Assembly (NCBI RefSeq): GCF_024172165.1
Contig: NZ_JAMZEB010000002.1
Coordinates: 6,221,501-6,285,500, forward strand
Origin: Nonomuraea thailandensis
GTDB taxonomy: Bacteria > Actinomycetota > Actinomycetes > Streptosporangiales > Streptosporangiaceae
Length of the DNA stretch: 64,000 bases
Direction: 5' to 3'
Positions 8,276 through 16,980 of this stretch are shown here, in pieces; the first letter of the stretch is position 1; every line of letters starts with the position of its first letter. Made by a program: the position numbers and the translations under genes. The notes beneath the pieces are model-generated. The model made no database searches and was not told where the DNA came from. It saw only the letters and a program-made list of their open reading frames with translations.

Positions 8276-8944
8276 TCACTTCAGGGTCACCACGTCGGGC
8301 GAGCTGACGTCGTACAGGGTGACCGACCTTTCGCGCCTGAGCAGCGAGCTCAGGATGCGGCCCTTCTCCTCGGGCCGGTCCGGGCCGCCCCAGATGACGG
8401 TACGGCCGTCCGACAGCACCAGCGTCACGCCCTCGGCCGTGCCCGCGCGCACCTGCCTGACCTTGGCCGCCACCTCGTCGGGCACCGCCTCGATGACCTT
8501 GAGCGCGGCCATCATGGCCGGGTCGCCCTGCTGCGGGCGGTCCACCTTGAGCAGCGGCACCATGGGCGGGACGGCCGACTTCAGCTCGATCACCACGCCC
8601 TGCCCGTCGACGATGGCCACCTTGTCGCCCGCCTGGACGGCGGCGACCGGCCGGCGCTCCACCACCTCGATCTTGAGGGTGCCGGGCCAGATCCGGTCGA
8701 CCTTGGCCGAGGCGAGCTGTCTGATGCCCAGGACGCGGGTCTCGACGTCGGCGAGGTTCACGGTCGCCAGAGGATGCAGGTCCGCCACGCCGGCCTGCTG
8801 CTCGATCCGTTCGCTGGGGACTGTGAGATTTCCCACGATCTCGATCGAACGCACTCCCAGCACGGGCGAGAAGAACACCAGCCACGCGGCCGAGCCCACC
8901 ACCCCTGCCGTCAGCAACACCAGGAACGCCGTGCGCGCCTTCAT
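8276..8944 (-). CDS. ftsQ: FtsQ, divisome membrane protein with POTRA domain
   Basis: FtsQ links early and late divisome proteins through its extracytoplasmic POTRA domain. Residues 5-27 form the single membrane helix (FLVLLTAGVVGSAAWLVFF). The POTRA domain follows (VLGVRSIEIVGNLTVPSERI ... VDRIWPGTLKIEVVERRPVA), then the FtsQ C-terminal domain. At 222 aa it is short because it has almost no cytoplasmic N-terminus. It lies between murC and ftsZ, but a 337-nt repeat-bearing gap separates it from murC. Confidence 0.93.
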   Translation of the reverse strand: MKARTAFLVLLTAGVVGSAAWLVFFSPVLGVRSIEIVGNLTVPSERIEQQAGVADLHPLATVNLADVETRVLGIRQLASAKVDRIWPGTLKIEVVERRPVAAVQAGDKVAIVDGQGVVIELKSAVPPMVPLLKVDRPQQGDPAMMAALKVIEAVPDEVAAKVRQVRAGTAEGVTLVLSDGRTVIWGGPDRPEEKGRILSSLLRRERSVTLYDVSSPDVVTLK

Positions 8945-9044
8945 CGCCCTCCCACCGAACGCGGCTCATGTCGGCACCGAACCTACGCCGACGCGCGGCC
9001 CGACACCCGCGCGCCACGCCCAAACGCCCGCCCCGCCGGACGCC

Positions 9045-9170
9045 CGCCGCTCCCCGGCGTCCCCGCACGGGGCCGGGGCCGCCGCTCCCCCGCGTCCCCG
9101 CACGAGCCGGAACCCGCCGCTCCCCGCACGGGCCGGAACCCCGCCGCTCCCCGCACGGGCCGGGGCCCGC
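9045..9170. repeat. Imperfect GC-rich repeats in the murC-ftsQ gap
   Basis: The 337-nt gap 8945-9281 contains no supported gene. It holds at least four copies of CGCCGCTCCCC followed by a CCCCGCACGGGGCC-like segment, starting at 9045, 9080, 9115 and 9142 (periods 35, 35, 27), plus a partial fifth copy near 9168. These could form strong hairpins in the message. Their role, if any, is unknown; attenuation between murC and ftsQ is one possibility. Confidence 0.6.
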
Positions 9171-9281
9171 CGCCGAAGGCGAACGCCGGCGGGGATGCGG
9201 CGCAAGAGAAGGCCGGGCGCCCGCCGTCGGCGCCCGGCCACGCATGGGCCCGCATGCGCGCGTCGCGCAGGCGGGCAGCAC

Positions 9282-10679
9282 TCAGGACAGCCGCGCCACG
9301 ATCTGCGGCCCCAGCTCCGTCACGTCACCGGCGCCCATCGTCAGCACGATGTCCCCGGGCCGGGCCCGCTCGGCCACCATCCCCGGCACCGCCGACCGGT
9401 CCGGCGCGTACGCCACCCGCTCCGGCGGCAGCGGCACCCGCCCCGCCACCATGGCCCCCGACACCCCGGGCTCCGGGTCCTCCCTGGCCCCGTAGACGTC
9501 GAGCACGATGGCCTCGTCGGCCAGCCCCAGGGCCGTGCCGAACTCGTCGGCGAAGAACCGGGTCCGCGAGTACAGGTGCGGCTGGAAGATCGCGATGACC
9601 CGCCCGGTGCCGGAGTAGGACGCCACGACGTCCCTGGCGGCCCTCAGGTCGGCGGTCAGCTCGGTCGGGTGGTGGGCGTAGCTGTCGAACACGGCGATGC
9701 CCCCGGCCTCGCCCTTGGCCTCGAAGCGCCGCTTGGCCCCGGTGAAGGCCCCCAGGCCCTCCCTGATCTCCTCGAACGGGAGCCCCAGCTCGTCGGCCAC
9801 GGCGATCACCGCGGTGGCGTTGAGCGCGTTGTGAGCCCCGGGAACGGCCAGCCGCACCTCGCCCCGGCCCTCGATGGTGAAGACGGTGCCGAACCCGTCG
9901 GGCCTGACCCCGGACACGCGGTAGTCCTCGCCCTGCGCGCCGTACGTCCTGACGCGCAGCCCCCGCTCCCTGGCCCGCAGCGCCAGCTCCGTCGCGCCGG
10001 GGTCGTCGGCGCAGACGATCAGCAGCGAGCCGACCCGCTCGGCGAAGCGGGCGAAGCTGTCGTGCACGGCCCGCGGGTCGCCGTAGTTGTCGAGGTGGTC
10101 GGCCTCGACGTTGGTCACCACGGCGATGTCGGGGGCGAGCATGAGGAAGGAGCCGTCGCTCTCGTCGGCCTCGGCCACGAACACCCGCCCGTGCCCGTCG
10201 TCGGCGCCGAGCCCGGTGGTGACGAGCTGGCCGCCCACGCAGTAGGACGGGTCGGCGCCGCACTTCTGCAGCGCCACGGTGAGCATCGAGGTGGTGGTGG
10301 TCTTGCCGTGGGTGCCGGCGATGGCGACGGCGGTGCGCCCGGCCATGACGGAGGCCAGCGCGGCGGCCCGCGGGATGATCCGCAGCCCCTGCTTGAGCGC
10401 CTCGCCCAGCTCGGGGTTGGAGTCGCGGATGGCGGTGGAGACGACCACGGTGTCGACGTCGCGGATGTGGGAGGCGGCGTGCCCGATGTGCACGGTGGCG
10501 CCCAGCTCGCGCAGCTCGGTGATCTGCTCGGAGCTGCGCGCGTCGCTGCCCGTCACCCGCACGCCGCGCTTGAGCAGGATGCGGGCGATGCCCGACATCC
10601 CCGCGCCGCCGATGCCGATGAAGTGCACCCGCCCCAGCTCTTCGACGGACACGGGATCGACCAGCTTCACGAGACTCAT
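9282..10679 (-). CDS. murC: UDP-N-acetylmuramate--L-alanine ligase MurC
   Basis: MurC adds L-Ala to UDP-MurNAc using ATP, the first step of stem peptide synthesis in the cytoplasm. The 465-residue protein has the Rossmann start VHFIGIGGAGMSGIARILLKRG, the ATP-binding loop IAGTHGKTTTTSMLTVALQ, the acidic ADESDGSFLML, VEADHLDNYG, and the C-terminal ligase domain (DSYAHHPTEL, IFQPHLYSRT). ATG at 10679 overlaps the murG stop by 4 nt (ATGA), indicating coupling. The open frame continues upstream to 11219 only because it crosses murG out of frame. Confidence 0.97.
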   Translation of the reverse strand: MSLVKLVDPVSVEELGRVHFIGIGGAGMSGIARILLKRGVRVTGSDARSSEQITELRELGATVHIGHAASHIRDVDTVVVSTAIRDSNPELGEALKQGLRIIPRAAALASVMAGRTAVAIAGTHGKTTTTSMLTVALQKCGADPSYCVGGQLVTTGLGADDGHGRVFVAEADESDGSFLMLAPDIAVVTNVEADHLDNYGDPRAVHDSFARFAERVGSLLIVCADDPGATELALRARERGLRVRTYGAQGEDYRVSGVRPDGFGTVFTIEGRGEVRLAVPGAHNALNATAVIAVADELGLPFEEIREGLGAFTGAKRRFEAKGEAGGIAVFDSYAHHPTELTADLRAARDVVASYSGTGRVIAIFQPHLYSRTRFFADEFGTALGLADEAIVLDVYGAREDPEPGVSGAMVAGRVPLPPERVAYAPDRSAVPGMVAERARPGDIVLTMGAGDVTELGPQIVARLS

Positions 10680-11761
10680 CGGGCTATCTCCAACACTTTC
10701 CTGGCAAGCATGATATCGGCGTCCTTCCTCCCCAGTCTGGAGGCGGCCTCCGACATGACGGCGACCCGCTCCGGGTCGTGGAGGACGGGCAGCACGTTGT
10801 GGATGATCCATTCGGGTGACAACTCGGCGTCGTCGGCCATGAGGCCGCCGCCGCCGGCGGTGATGCGCTCGGCGTTGATGCGCTGCTCGCCGTTGCCGTA
10901 CGGCAGCGGCACGTACGCGGCGGGCAGCCCCACCGCGGTCAGCTCCGCGCAGGTCAGCGCGCCGCTGCGGCACAGGGCCAGGTCGGCGGCGGCGTAGGCG
11001 AGGTCCATGCGGTCGATGTAGGGCAGCAGGACGTACTGCGGGTCGCCGGGCGGCGGCTCGCGCTCGACGGTGTTCTTCGGGCCGAGCACGTGCAGCACCT
11101 GCACGCCCGCCCGGCGCAGCACGGGGGCGGCGGCGAGCGCCGCCTCGTTGATCGACCTGGCGCCCTGCGAGCCGCCGAACACCAGCAGCGTCGGCCGGTC
11201 GTTCTCCAGCCCGAACCACGAGCGCGCCTTGTCGCCCGTGGACAGCCGGTCGAGCGTGACGATGTCGCGCCGCAACGGCGTGCCGATGAACTCGGCCTTG
11301 GGCAGCGCCGCGTCGGGGAAGCCGCTGAAGACGTGGTCGGTCAGCCGCGCGCCCAGCCGGTTGGCCAGGCCGGGGCGCGGGTTGGCCTCGTGCACGACGA
11401 TCGGCACGCCGCGCCGCTTGGCCGCCAGGTAGGCGGGGGTCGCCACGTACCCGCCGAAACCGACCAGGACGTCGGCCTTGACCCGGTCGAGGATCGCCGC
11501 GGTGGCGTTGATCGCCCCGGCCAGCCTGCCGGGCACGGTGAGCAGGCTCGGAGTGATCGCCCTGGGCAGCGGCACGGCCGGCACCAGCTCCAGCTCGTAG
11601 CCCCTGGCAGGCACGAGCCGCGTCTCCAAGCCGCGCTCCGTGCCCACGCAGGTGATGCCGACGCTCCCGTCAAGATGACGCAGCGCGTCCGCAAGGGCGA
11701 GCGCGGGCTCGATGTGCCCGGCTGTCCCCCCACCGGCGAGGACCACCCTCATCTCGGTCAC
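10676..11761 (-). CDS. murG: MurG, lipid II-forming GlcNAc transferase
   Basis: MurG moves GlcNAc from UDP-GlcNAc to lipid I, giving lipid II, on the inner membrane face. At 361 aa it has normal length. Family motifs are the N-terminal glycine loop VVLAGGGTAGHIEPALALADAL, GFGGYVATPAYLAA, VVHEANPRPGLANRL, LVFGGSQGARSINE and the UDP-GlcNAc site ALCRSGALTCAELTAVGLPAAYVPLP. It starts 3 nt after the ftsW stop and overlaps murC. Confidence 0.97.
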   Translation of the reverse strand: MTEMRVVLAGGGTAGHIEPALALADALRHLDGSVGITCVGTERGLETRLVPARGYELELVPAVPLPRAITPSLLTVPGRLAGAINATAAILDRVKADVLVGFGGYVATPAYLAAKRRGVPIVVHEANPRPGLANRLGARLTDHVFSGFPDAALPKAEFIGTPLRRDIVTLDRLSTGDKARSWFGLENDRPTLLVFGGSQGARSINEAALAAAPVLRRAGVQVLHVLGPKNTVEREPPPGDPQYVLLPYIDRMDLAYAAADLALCRSGALTCAELTAVGLPAAYVPLPYGNGEQRINAERITAGGGGLMADDAELSPEWIIHNVLPVLHDPERVAVMSEAASRLGRKDADIMLARKVLEIAR

Positions 11762-11764
11762 TCC

Positions 11765-13054
11765 CTAACGTGTCGCTCGGCCTCTGGACGTGCCCCCCAG
11801 GCCAAGCCAGCTTAGGGCCCGGGCGGCCGGTCCGGGGCCACGAGCCGCCAAGGCCTCACGCGCCCCTGGCTCTCGCTTGGCGAACGACAGCAGCATGCCG
11901 AGCGCGGCGAGGGTGGGCAGGAGCGCGGAGCCGCCGTACGAGACCAGCGGGAGCGGGATGCCGGTGATCGGCAGCACGCTCAGCACGGCCCCCATGTTGA
12001 CGGTCGCCTGCCCGACGATCCAGGCCACCATGGCGGCGGCGGCCAGCCTGATGAAGGCGTCGTTCACCCGGACGGCCACGCGCAGCCCCGCGTAGCCGAG
12101 CAGCCCGAACAGGGCCACCACCATCAGCGTGCCCATCAGCCCGAGCTCCTCACCGACGATGGCGAAGATGAAGTCGCTCTCGCCGTGCGGCAGCCAGCTC
12201 CACTTCTGCCGGCTGCTGCCCAGGCCCAGCCCGAACCAGCTCCCCGAGCCCATCGCGATCTGCCCCTGGACGGCCTGGTAGCCGGCGCCCTGCGCGTCGG
12301 CCCACGGGTCGAGGAAGGCGCCGATGCGCGCCATCCGGTACGGCTCCACCCTGATCATGATGACCGCGGCCAGCACCGCCAGCGCCATGATGCCGCCGAA
12401 CAGCTTGATCGGCGCCCCCACCACCCACAGCAGCGACAGGAAGATCATGAAGAGGACCAGCGTGGTGCCCAGGTCGCGGCCGAGCATGACCATGACGGCC
12501 AGGATCGCGGTGCCGGGCATGAGCGGGATCAGCATCTGCCGCCACTCGATGCGGCCCTGCCGCGCCCGCCTGGCCAGCAGGTCGGCGCCCCACAGGACGA
12601 GCCCGAGCTTGGCCGGCTCGGACGGCTGGATGGTCAGCGGGCCGATGTAGATCCACCGCTGCGCGCCCAGCTCCGAGGAGCCGATGAACAGCACCATGAC
12701 CAGCGCGATGATCGACAGCGCCATCAGCGGGTAGCCGGCCCAGCGGAAGAACTTGACGGGCAGGCGCGAGCACACGTACATGACGGGCACGCCGATCGCG
12801 GCCGACAGCGACTGCTTGATGAACCACGAGAACGGGCTGCCGGTCTTCTGCAGCGCCTCGATGCTGGAGGCGGACAGCACCATCATCAGCCCCAGCGCGA
12901 GCAGCAGCGCGCTGCACATGATGATCAGGTAGTAGGTGGTCAGCGGCCGGTCGAGCAGCTCCTTCAGCGTGCCGAGCTGCTCGCGCGCCCACCCCTGCGG
13001 GCCCTCGCGGGCGGGGGCGGGCGGCCGGACCCGCTCCTCAGCGCTCGCGCTCAT
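11765..13054 (-). CDS. ftsW: FtsW, SEDS family septal glycan polymerase
   Basis: FtsW polymerises lipid II into glycan at the septum, together with the FtsI transpeptidase. The 429-residue protein has about ten hydrophobic helices. SEDS motifs include the periplasmic loop GSGSWFGLGLGSSRQKWSWLP, then HGESDFIFAIVGEELGLMG and PITGIPLPLVSYGGSAL. A cytoplasmic N-terminus of about 40 residues and a short basic tail flank the core. Its 5' end overlaps murD by 17 nt. Confidence 0.96.
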   Translation of the reverse strand: MSASAEERVRPPAPAREGPQGWAREQLGTLKELLDRPLTTYYLIIMCSALLLALGLMMVLSASSIEALQKTGSPFSWFIKQSLSAAIGVPVMYVCSRLPVKFFRWAGYPLMALSIIALVMVLFIGSSELGAQRWIYIGPLTIQPSEPAKLGLVLWGADLLARRARQGRIEWRQMLIPLMPGTAILAVMVMLGRDLGTTLVLFMIFLSLLWVVGAPIKLFGGIMALAVLAAVIMIRVEPYRMARIGAFLDPWADAQGAGYQAVQGQIAMGSGSWFGLGLGSSRQKWSWLPHGESDFIFAIVGEELGLMGTLMVVALFGLLGYAGLRVAVRVNDAFIRLAAAAMVAWIVGQATVNMGAVLSVLPITGIPLPLVSYGGSALLPTLAALGMLLSFAKREPGAREALAARGPGPAARALSWLGLGGTSRGRATR

Positions 13055-14414
13055 GTCGCTGCTTCAGCTCACGTACGGCACGCGCGAAGGCCTCCCCCCG
13101 CGCCGGATAGTTCGCGAACATGTCGAGGGAAGCCCCCGCCGGGGACAGCAGCACGGTGTCCCCGGGGGAGGCCAGCCGCGCGGCTTCGGTGACGACTTTT
13201 TCCATCGCACCAGTGTCCCGATCGGGGATGTCCACGAGGGGGACATTCGGCGCGTGTCGCGCAATGGCTTCGGCGATCCTCGCGCGATCGGCGCCCAGCA
13301 GCACCGCGCCGCGCAGCCTGGGGGCGGCCTGGCGTACCAGGTCGTCGACGTCGGCGCCCTTGAGCAGCCCGCCCGCCACCCACACCACCGACGGGTACGA
13401 CGCCAGCGCCGCCGCGGCGGCGTGCGGGTTGGTGGCCTTGGAGTCGTCGACGTAGTCGACCTCGCCGATCCGGTCCACGTGGGCCAGCCGGTGCGGGTCG
13501 GGCACGAAGTCGCGCAGCCCCTGGCTCACGGCCTCGGACGGCACCCCGAGCGAGCGGGCCAGGGCGGCGGCGGCCAGCGCGTTGGCCACGTTGTGCGGCG
13601 CGAAGGGGCGGATGTCCTCCAGCGTCGCCAGCTCCTCGGCCGCCTCGACCGGATCGGCCACGAACGCCCGGTCCACCAGCAGGTCCTCCACCACGCCGAT
13701 CTCGCCCCGCTTGGGCACCCGCAGCGTGAACCCGACAGCGCCCGAGTACGGCGCCGCCAGCCGGGCGGCCTCGGGGTCGTCGGCGTTGAAGATCACGGTG
13801 CCGGCCCGCTCGTAGATGCGGCCCTTGGCGGCGGCGTACTCCTCCATGGACCCGTGCCAGTCGAGGTGGTCGGGCGCCACGTTCAGGATGGCCGCGGCGT
13901 GCGGGGCCAGCGTGCCGGACCAGTGGAGCTGGAAGCTGGACAGCTCGACGGCCAGCACGTCGTACGGCTCCGCGACGGCCTGCACGACGGGCACGCCCAC
14001 GTTCCCCACGGCCAGCGCCTTTCGGCCGTCGGCCTGGAGGATGGAGGTGAGCATGCGCACCGCGGTGGTCTTGCCGTTGGTGCCGGTGAGCGCCAGCCAG
14101 GGCGCGGCCTGCGCGGGCCGCAGCCGCCAGGCCAGCTCCACCTCGCCGACGACCTCCACCCCGGCGCTCAGCGCGGCGGCGATCAGCGGATGGTGCGGCG
14201 CCCACCCGGTGGTGACCACGCGCGTCACCCCTGCCGGCAGCGTCATCTCGCCGAACCGGGTCTCCACGCCGGTCCCGGCGAGCTCGGCCGCTGCGGCGAG
14301 CTGCCGCTCGCCCTCCACGGCCTCGACGACCACGACCCGCTCGCCGCGCGCGGCCAGCACCTTGGCGACGGCGGTGCCGGACACTCCGAGCCCGGCCACA
14401 CAGGTGTAACTCAT
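13038..14414 (-). CDS. murD: UDP-N-acetylmuramoyl-L-alanine--D-glutamate ligase MurD
   Basis: MurD adds D-Glu to UDP-MurNAc-L-Ala. The 458-residue protein starts MSYTCVAGLGVSGTAVAKVLAA and carries the ATP loop ALTGTNGKTTAVRMLTSIL, the NVAPDHLDWHGSMEEYAAAK block, and the C-terminal HRLAHVDRIGEVDYVDDSKATN signature. ATG at 14414 shares one base with the mraY stop (TAATG). The open frame reaches further upstream to 14747, but that part runs across mraY and has no MurD features. Confidence 0.97.
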   Translation of the reverse strand: MSYTCVAGLGVSGTAVAKVLAARGERVVVVEAVEGERQLAAAAELAGTGVETRFGEMTLPAGVTRVVTTGWAPHHPLIAAALSAGVEVVGEVELAWRLRPAQAAPWLALTGTNGKTTAVRMLTSILQADGRKALAVGNVGVPVVQAVAEPYDVLAVELSSFQLHWSGTLAPHAAAILNVAPDHLDWHGSMEEYAAAKGRIYERAGTVIFNADDPEAARLAAPYSGAVGFTLRVPKRGEIGVVEDLLVDRAFVADPVEAAEELATLEDIRPFAPHNVANALAAAALARSLGVPSEAVSQGLRDFVPDPHRLAHVDRIGEVDYVDDSKATNPHAAAAALASYPSVVWVAGGLLKGADVDDLVRQAAPRLRGAVLLGADRARIAEAIARHAPNVPLVDIPDRDTGAMEKVVTEAARLASPGDTVLLSPAGASLDMFANYPARGEAFARAVRELKQRHERER

Positions 14415-15469
14415 TACTTGGGCATCCACTCCACGTAGAACAGCCCCAGCCCGAGCGCCGCGCACAGGATCGCGATCAGCCAGAAACGGACCACGATCGT
14501 GGTCTCGGCCCAGCCCTTGAGCTCGAAGTGATGCTGCAGGGGGGCCATTCTGAACACACGTTTGCCGGTCATCTTGAAGGACCCGACCTGGATGATGACC
14601 GACAGCGTGATGATCACACACAGACCGGCGAGAATGATGAGCAGGAGCTGGGTGCGGGTGGCGATGGCCAGCCCGGCCAGCACGCCGCCCAGGGCCAGCG
14701 AGCCGGTGTCGCCCATGAAGATGCGGGCGGGCGGGGCGTTCCACCACAGGAACCCGATCAGCGCCCCCAGCACGGCGGCGGCCACCACGGACAGGTCGAG
14801 CGGATCTCGCACCCAGTAGCAGTTGGGCCCGAGCTGGTCGATGCAGTTGTTGCGCAGCTGCCAGTTGCCGATCAGCACGTACGCGGCCAGCACGGCGCCG
14901 GTCGCGCCACTGGCCAGGCCGTCGAGACCGTCGGTGAGGTTCACCGCGTTGGAGAACCCGACGATCATGATGAGCACCCAGATGGTGAACCCGACGATGC
15001 CGATCGACGGGCCGATGTCACGCAGGAACGACACGCGGGTCTCGGCGGGGGTGATGCCGTAGACGTTCGGCTGGCGGGTCACCAGGACGGCGAAGACCGC
15101 GCCGACGACGAGCTGGCCGAGCGCCTTGGCACCGCTGCGCAGGCCGAGGCTGCGCTGCTTGTAGATCTTGATGAAGTCGTCGAGGAACCCGACCGCGCCC
15201 AGCCCCGTCATCAGGAACAGCACCAGCATCCCCGACACGGTCGGGGGCTCCAGCGTGGCCAGATGGGAGGCTCCGTAGGCGAGCAGCGCGGCCAGCACGA
15301 AGACGATGCCGCCCATCGTGGGCGTGCCCTTCTTGCCGAGGTGGGCCTGCACGCCCTCCTCGCGGACGTTCTGACCGATGCCGCGCCGGGAGAACAGCCT
15401 GATCGCCAGGGGGGTGCCGAGCATCGACAGGACGAGTCCCACCGCGCCGGCGATGACGATGTTGATCAC
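14414..15469 (-). CDS. mraY: MraY, phospho-MurNAc-pentapeptide transferase
   Basis: MraY joins phospho-MurNAc-pentapeptide to undecaprenyl phosphate, making lipid I. The 351-residue protein has about ten membrane helices. Signatures are KKGTPTMGG, FLDDFIKIYKQRSLGL with the catalytic Asp pair, FSNAVNLTDGLDGLASG, FMGDTGSLALGG, and the late PLQHHFELKGWAE. It overlaps murF by 4 nt (ATGA). Confidence 0.97.
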   Translation of the reverse strand: MINIVIAGAVGLVLSMLGTPLAIRLFSRRGIGQNVREEGVQAHLGKKGTPTMGGIVFVLAALLAYGASHLATLEPPTVSGMLVLFLMTGLGAVGFLDDFIKIYKQRSLGLRSGAKALGQLVVGAVFAVLVTRQPNVYGITPAETRVSFLRDIGPSIGIVGFTIWVLIMIVGFSNAVNLTDGLDGLASGATGAVLAAYVLIGNWQLRNNCIDQLGPNCYWVRDPLDLSVVAAAVLGALIGFLWWNAPPARIFMGDTGSLALGGVLAGLAIATRTQLLLIILAGLCVIITLSVIIQVGSFKMTGKRVFRMAPLQHHFELKGWAETTIVVRFWLIAILCAALGLGLFYVEWMPK

Positions 15470-16980
15470 TGGGTGGCACCTCCGAGCACGAGCTCGGCCG
15501 TCCGCTCCAGACCCATCGCCCTCGGCCCCTTGATCAGCACCGCGTCACCGGGCCGCAGCCACACGGCCAGCTCCGCCGCCGCGGCCTCGGCGTCGGGCAC
15601 GTGCACGATCCGCACCGGCTCGCCGTAGCCGGGCGCCCCCGGAGGCGCGCCGTCCGGCGCCTGCGCAGCGCCCGCCTGACCGCCCGCCTGAACGCCCGCT
15701 TGGGTGGGCGTCTGAGCGCCCGTCTGAGCGCTCGGCTGGGCGCTCGCCTGGGCGGCCGCGTGCGCGCCCGCCAGGACCGGCTCGGCGTCGGGCCCCGCGA
15801 CGATCAGCCCCGCGAGCCCCGCCCCGCCGGCCAGCCGGCCGAGCTCGGCGTTGAGCGCGGGCCCTTCGTCGCCCAGCTCCCGCAGCGCCGCGATGACCGC
15901 GAAGCGCCGCCGCCCCTTGCCCAGCACCTCGAACGCCGAGAAGGCCGCCCTCATGGAGTCGGGGTTGGCGTTGTAGGCGTCGTTGACCACGGTGACGCCG
16001 TCGGCCCGGTCGGTGACCTCCATCCGCCACCGGCTGCGCGGGGTGGCCTCCGACAGCTCCTCGGCGATCGTGGCCACCGGCAGGCCCAGCTCGTAGCCGG
16101 CCGCCGCCGCGGCGAGCGCGTTCTCGACCGCGTGCTCCCCGTAGAGCTGCAGCGACACGTGCGCGGCCCCGGACGGGGTGCGCAGCGTGAACGAGGCGCG
16201 CCCGCGCGCGTCCACCACCACCCCCTCGGCCCTGATCGCGGCCGACTCGCCGCGCCCGTAGTAGGTGACCCGCGCCTCGGTGCGCGTGGCCATGCCGCGC
16301 ACCAGCGGGTCGTCGGCGTTGAGCACCGCCACGCCCGAGCGCGGCAGCGACTCCACCAGCTCCCCCTTGGCCTTGGCGATGGCCTCCTTGCCGCCGAACA
16401 CGCCGAGGTGCGCCGTGCCGACGTTGAGCACCACGCCGATCTGCGGCGGCGCGATGCGGGTCAGCTCCTTGATGTGGCCGATGTTGCGCGCGGCCAGCTC
16501 CAGCACCATGAACCGGGTGTCGAGGTCGGCGCGCAGCACGGTCAGCGGGTGGCCGAGCTCGTTGTTGAAGCTGCCCTGGGGCGCGATGGTGGAGCCCACC
16601 CTGGCGGTGAGCCGGGCCAGCAGGTCCTTGGTGCTGGTCTTGCCGGCCGAGCCGGTCACGCCGATCACGGTGACGTTCGGCAGCGTACGGACCTGCGCGG
16701 CGGCCAGCTCGGCCAGCGCGGCGGCGGCGTCGGGCACGATCACCGCGGGCGCCTCGACCGGCCTGGAGGCCAGCACGGCGACGGCTCCGGCCCGGATGGC
16801 GTGCGCGGCGTAGTCGTGACCGTCGACCCGCGCGCCCTTGATGGCGACGAACAGGGATCCCGGTTCTACGGCCCGCGAGTCGATCACGACGGGCCCGCGC
16901 ACCACCGCGCGGGGATCGGCCATGCCCGACAGGGCGCCCGAGGTTATCTCGGCGATCCTGGCCAGCGGCAACGGGATCAT
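15466..16980 (-). CDS. murF: UDP-MurNAc-tripeptide--D-Ala-D-Ala ligase MurF
   Basis: MurF adds D-Ala-D-Ala to complete the pentapeptide precursor. Motifs are VIGVTGSAGKTSTKDLLARL (ATP loop), NNELGHPLTVL, VVNDAYNANPDSMRAAFSA, and the C-terminal LIKGPRAMGLERTAELV. At 504 aa it is longer than usual because a low-complexity Ala/Gln/Gly insert of about 50 residues (AAAQASAQPSAQTGAQ and similar) sits in the C-terminal domain, encoded near 15630-15770. ATG at 16980 shares one base with the murE stop (TAATG). Confidence 0.96.
   Translation of the reverse strand: MIPLPLARIAEITSGALSGMADPRAVVRGPVVIDSRAVEPGSLFVAIKGARVDGHDYAAHAIRAGAVAVLASRPVEAPAVIVPDAAAALAELAAAQVRTLPNVTVIGVTGSAGKTSTKDLLARLTARVGSTIAPQGSFNNELGHPLTVLRADLDTRFMVLELAARNIGHIKELTRIAPPQIGVVLNVGTAHLGVFGGKEAIAKAKGELVESLPRSGVAVLNADDPLVRGMATRTEARVTYYGRGESAAIRAEGVVVDARGRASFTLRTPSGAAHVSLQLYGEHAVENALAAAAAGYELGLPVATIAEELSEATPRSRWRMEVTDRADGVTVVNDAYNANPDSMRAAFSAFEVLGKGRRRFAVIAALRELGDEGPALNAELGRLAGGAGLAGLIVAGPDAEPVLAGAHAAAQASAQPSAQTGAQTPTQAGVQAGGQAGAAQAPDGAPPGAPGYGEPVRIVHVPDAEAAAAELAVWLRPGDAVLIKGPRAMGLERTAELVLGGATQ

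Noticed and set aside
9282..11219. Apparent MurG-region plus MurC fusion frame of 645 codons
   Set aside because: The upstream part is murG read in another frame; the ATGA overlap at 10676-10679 gives the normal MurC start.
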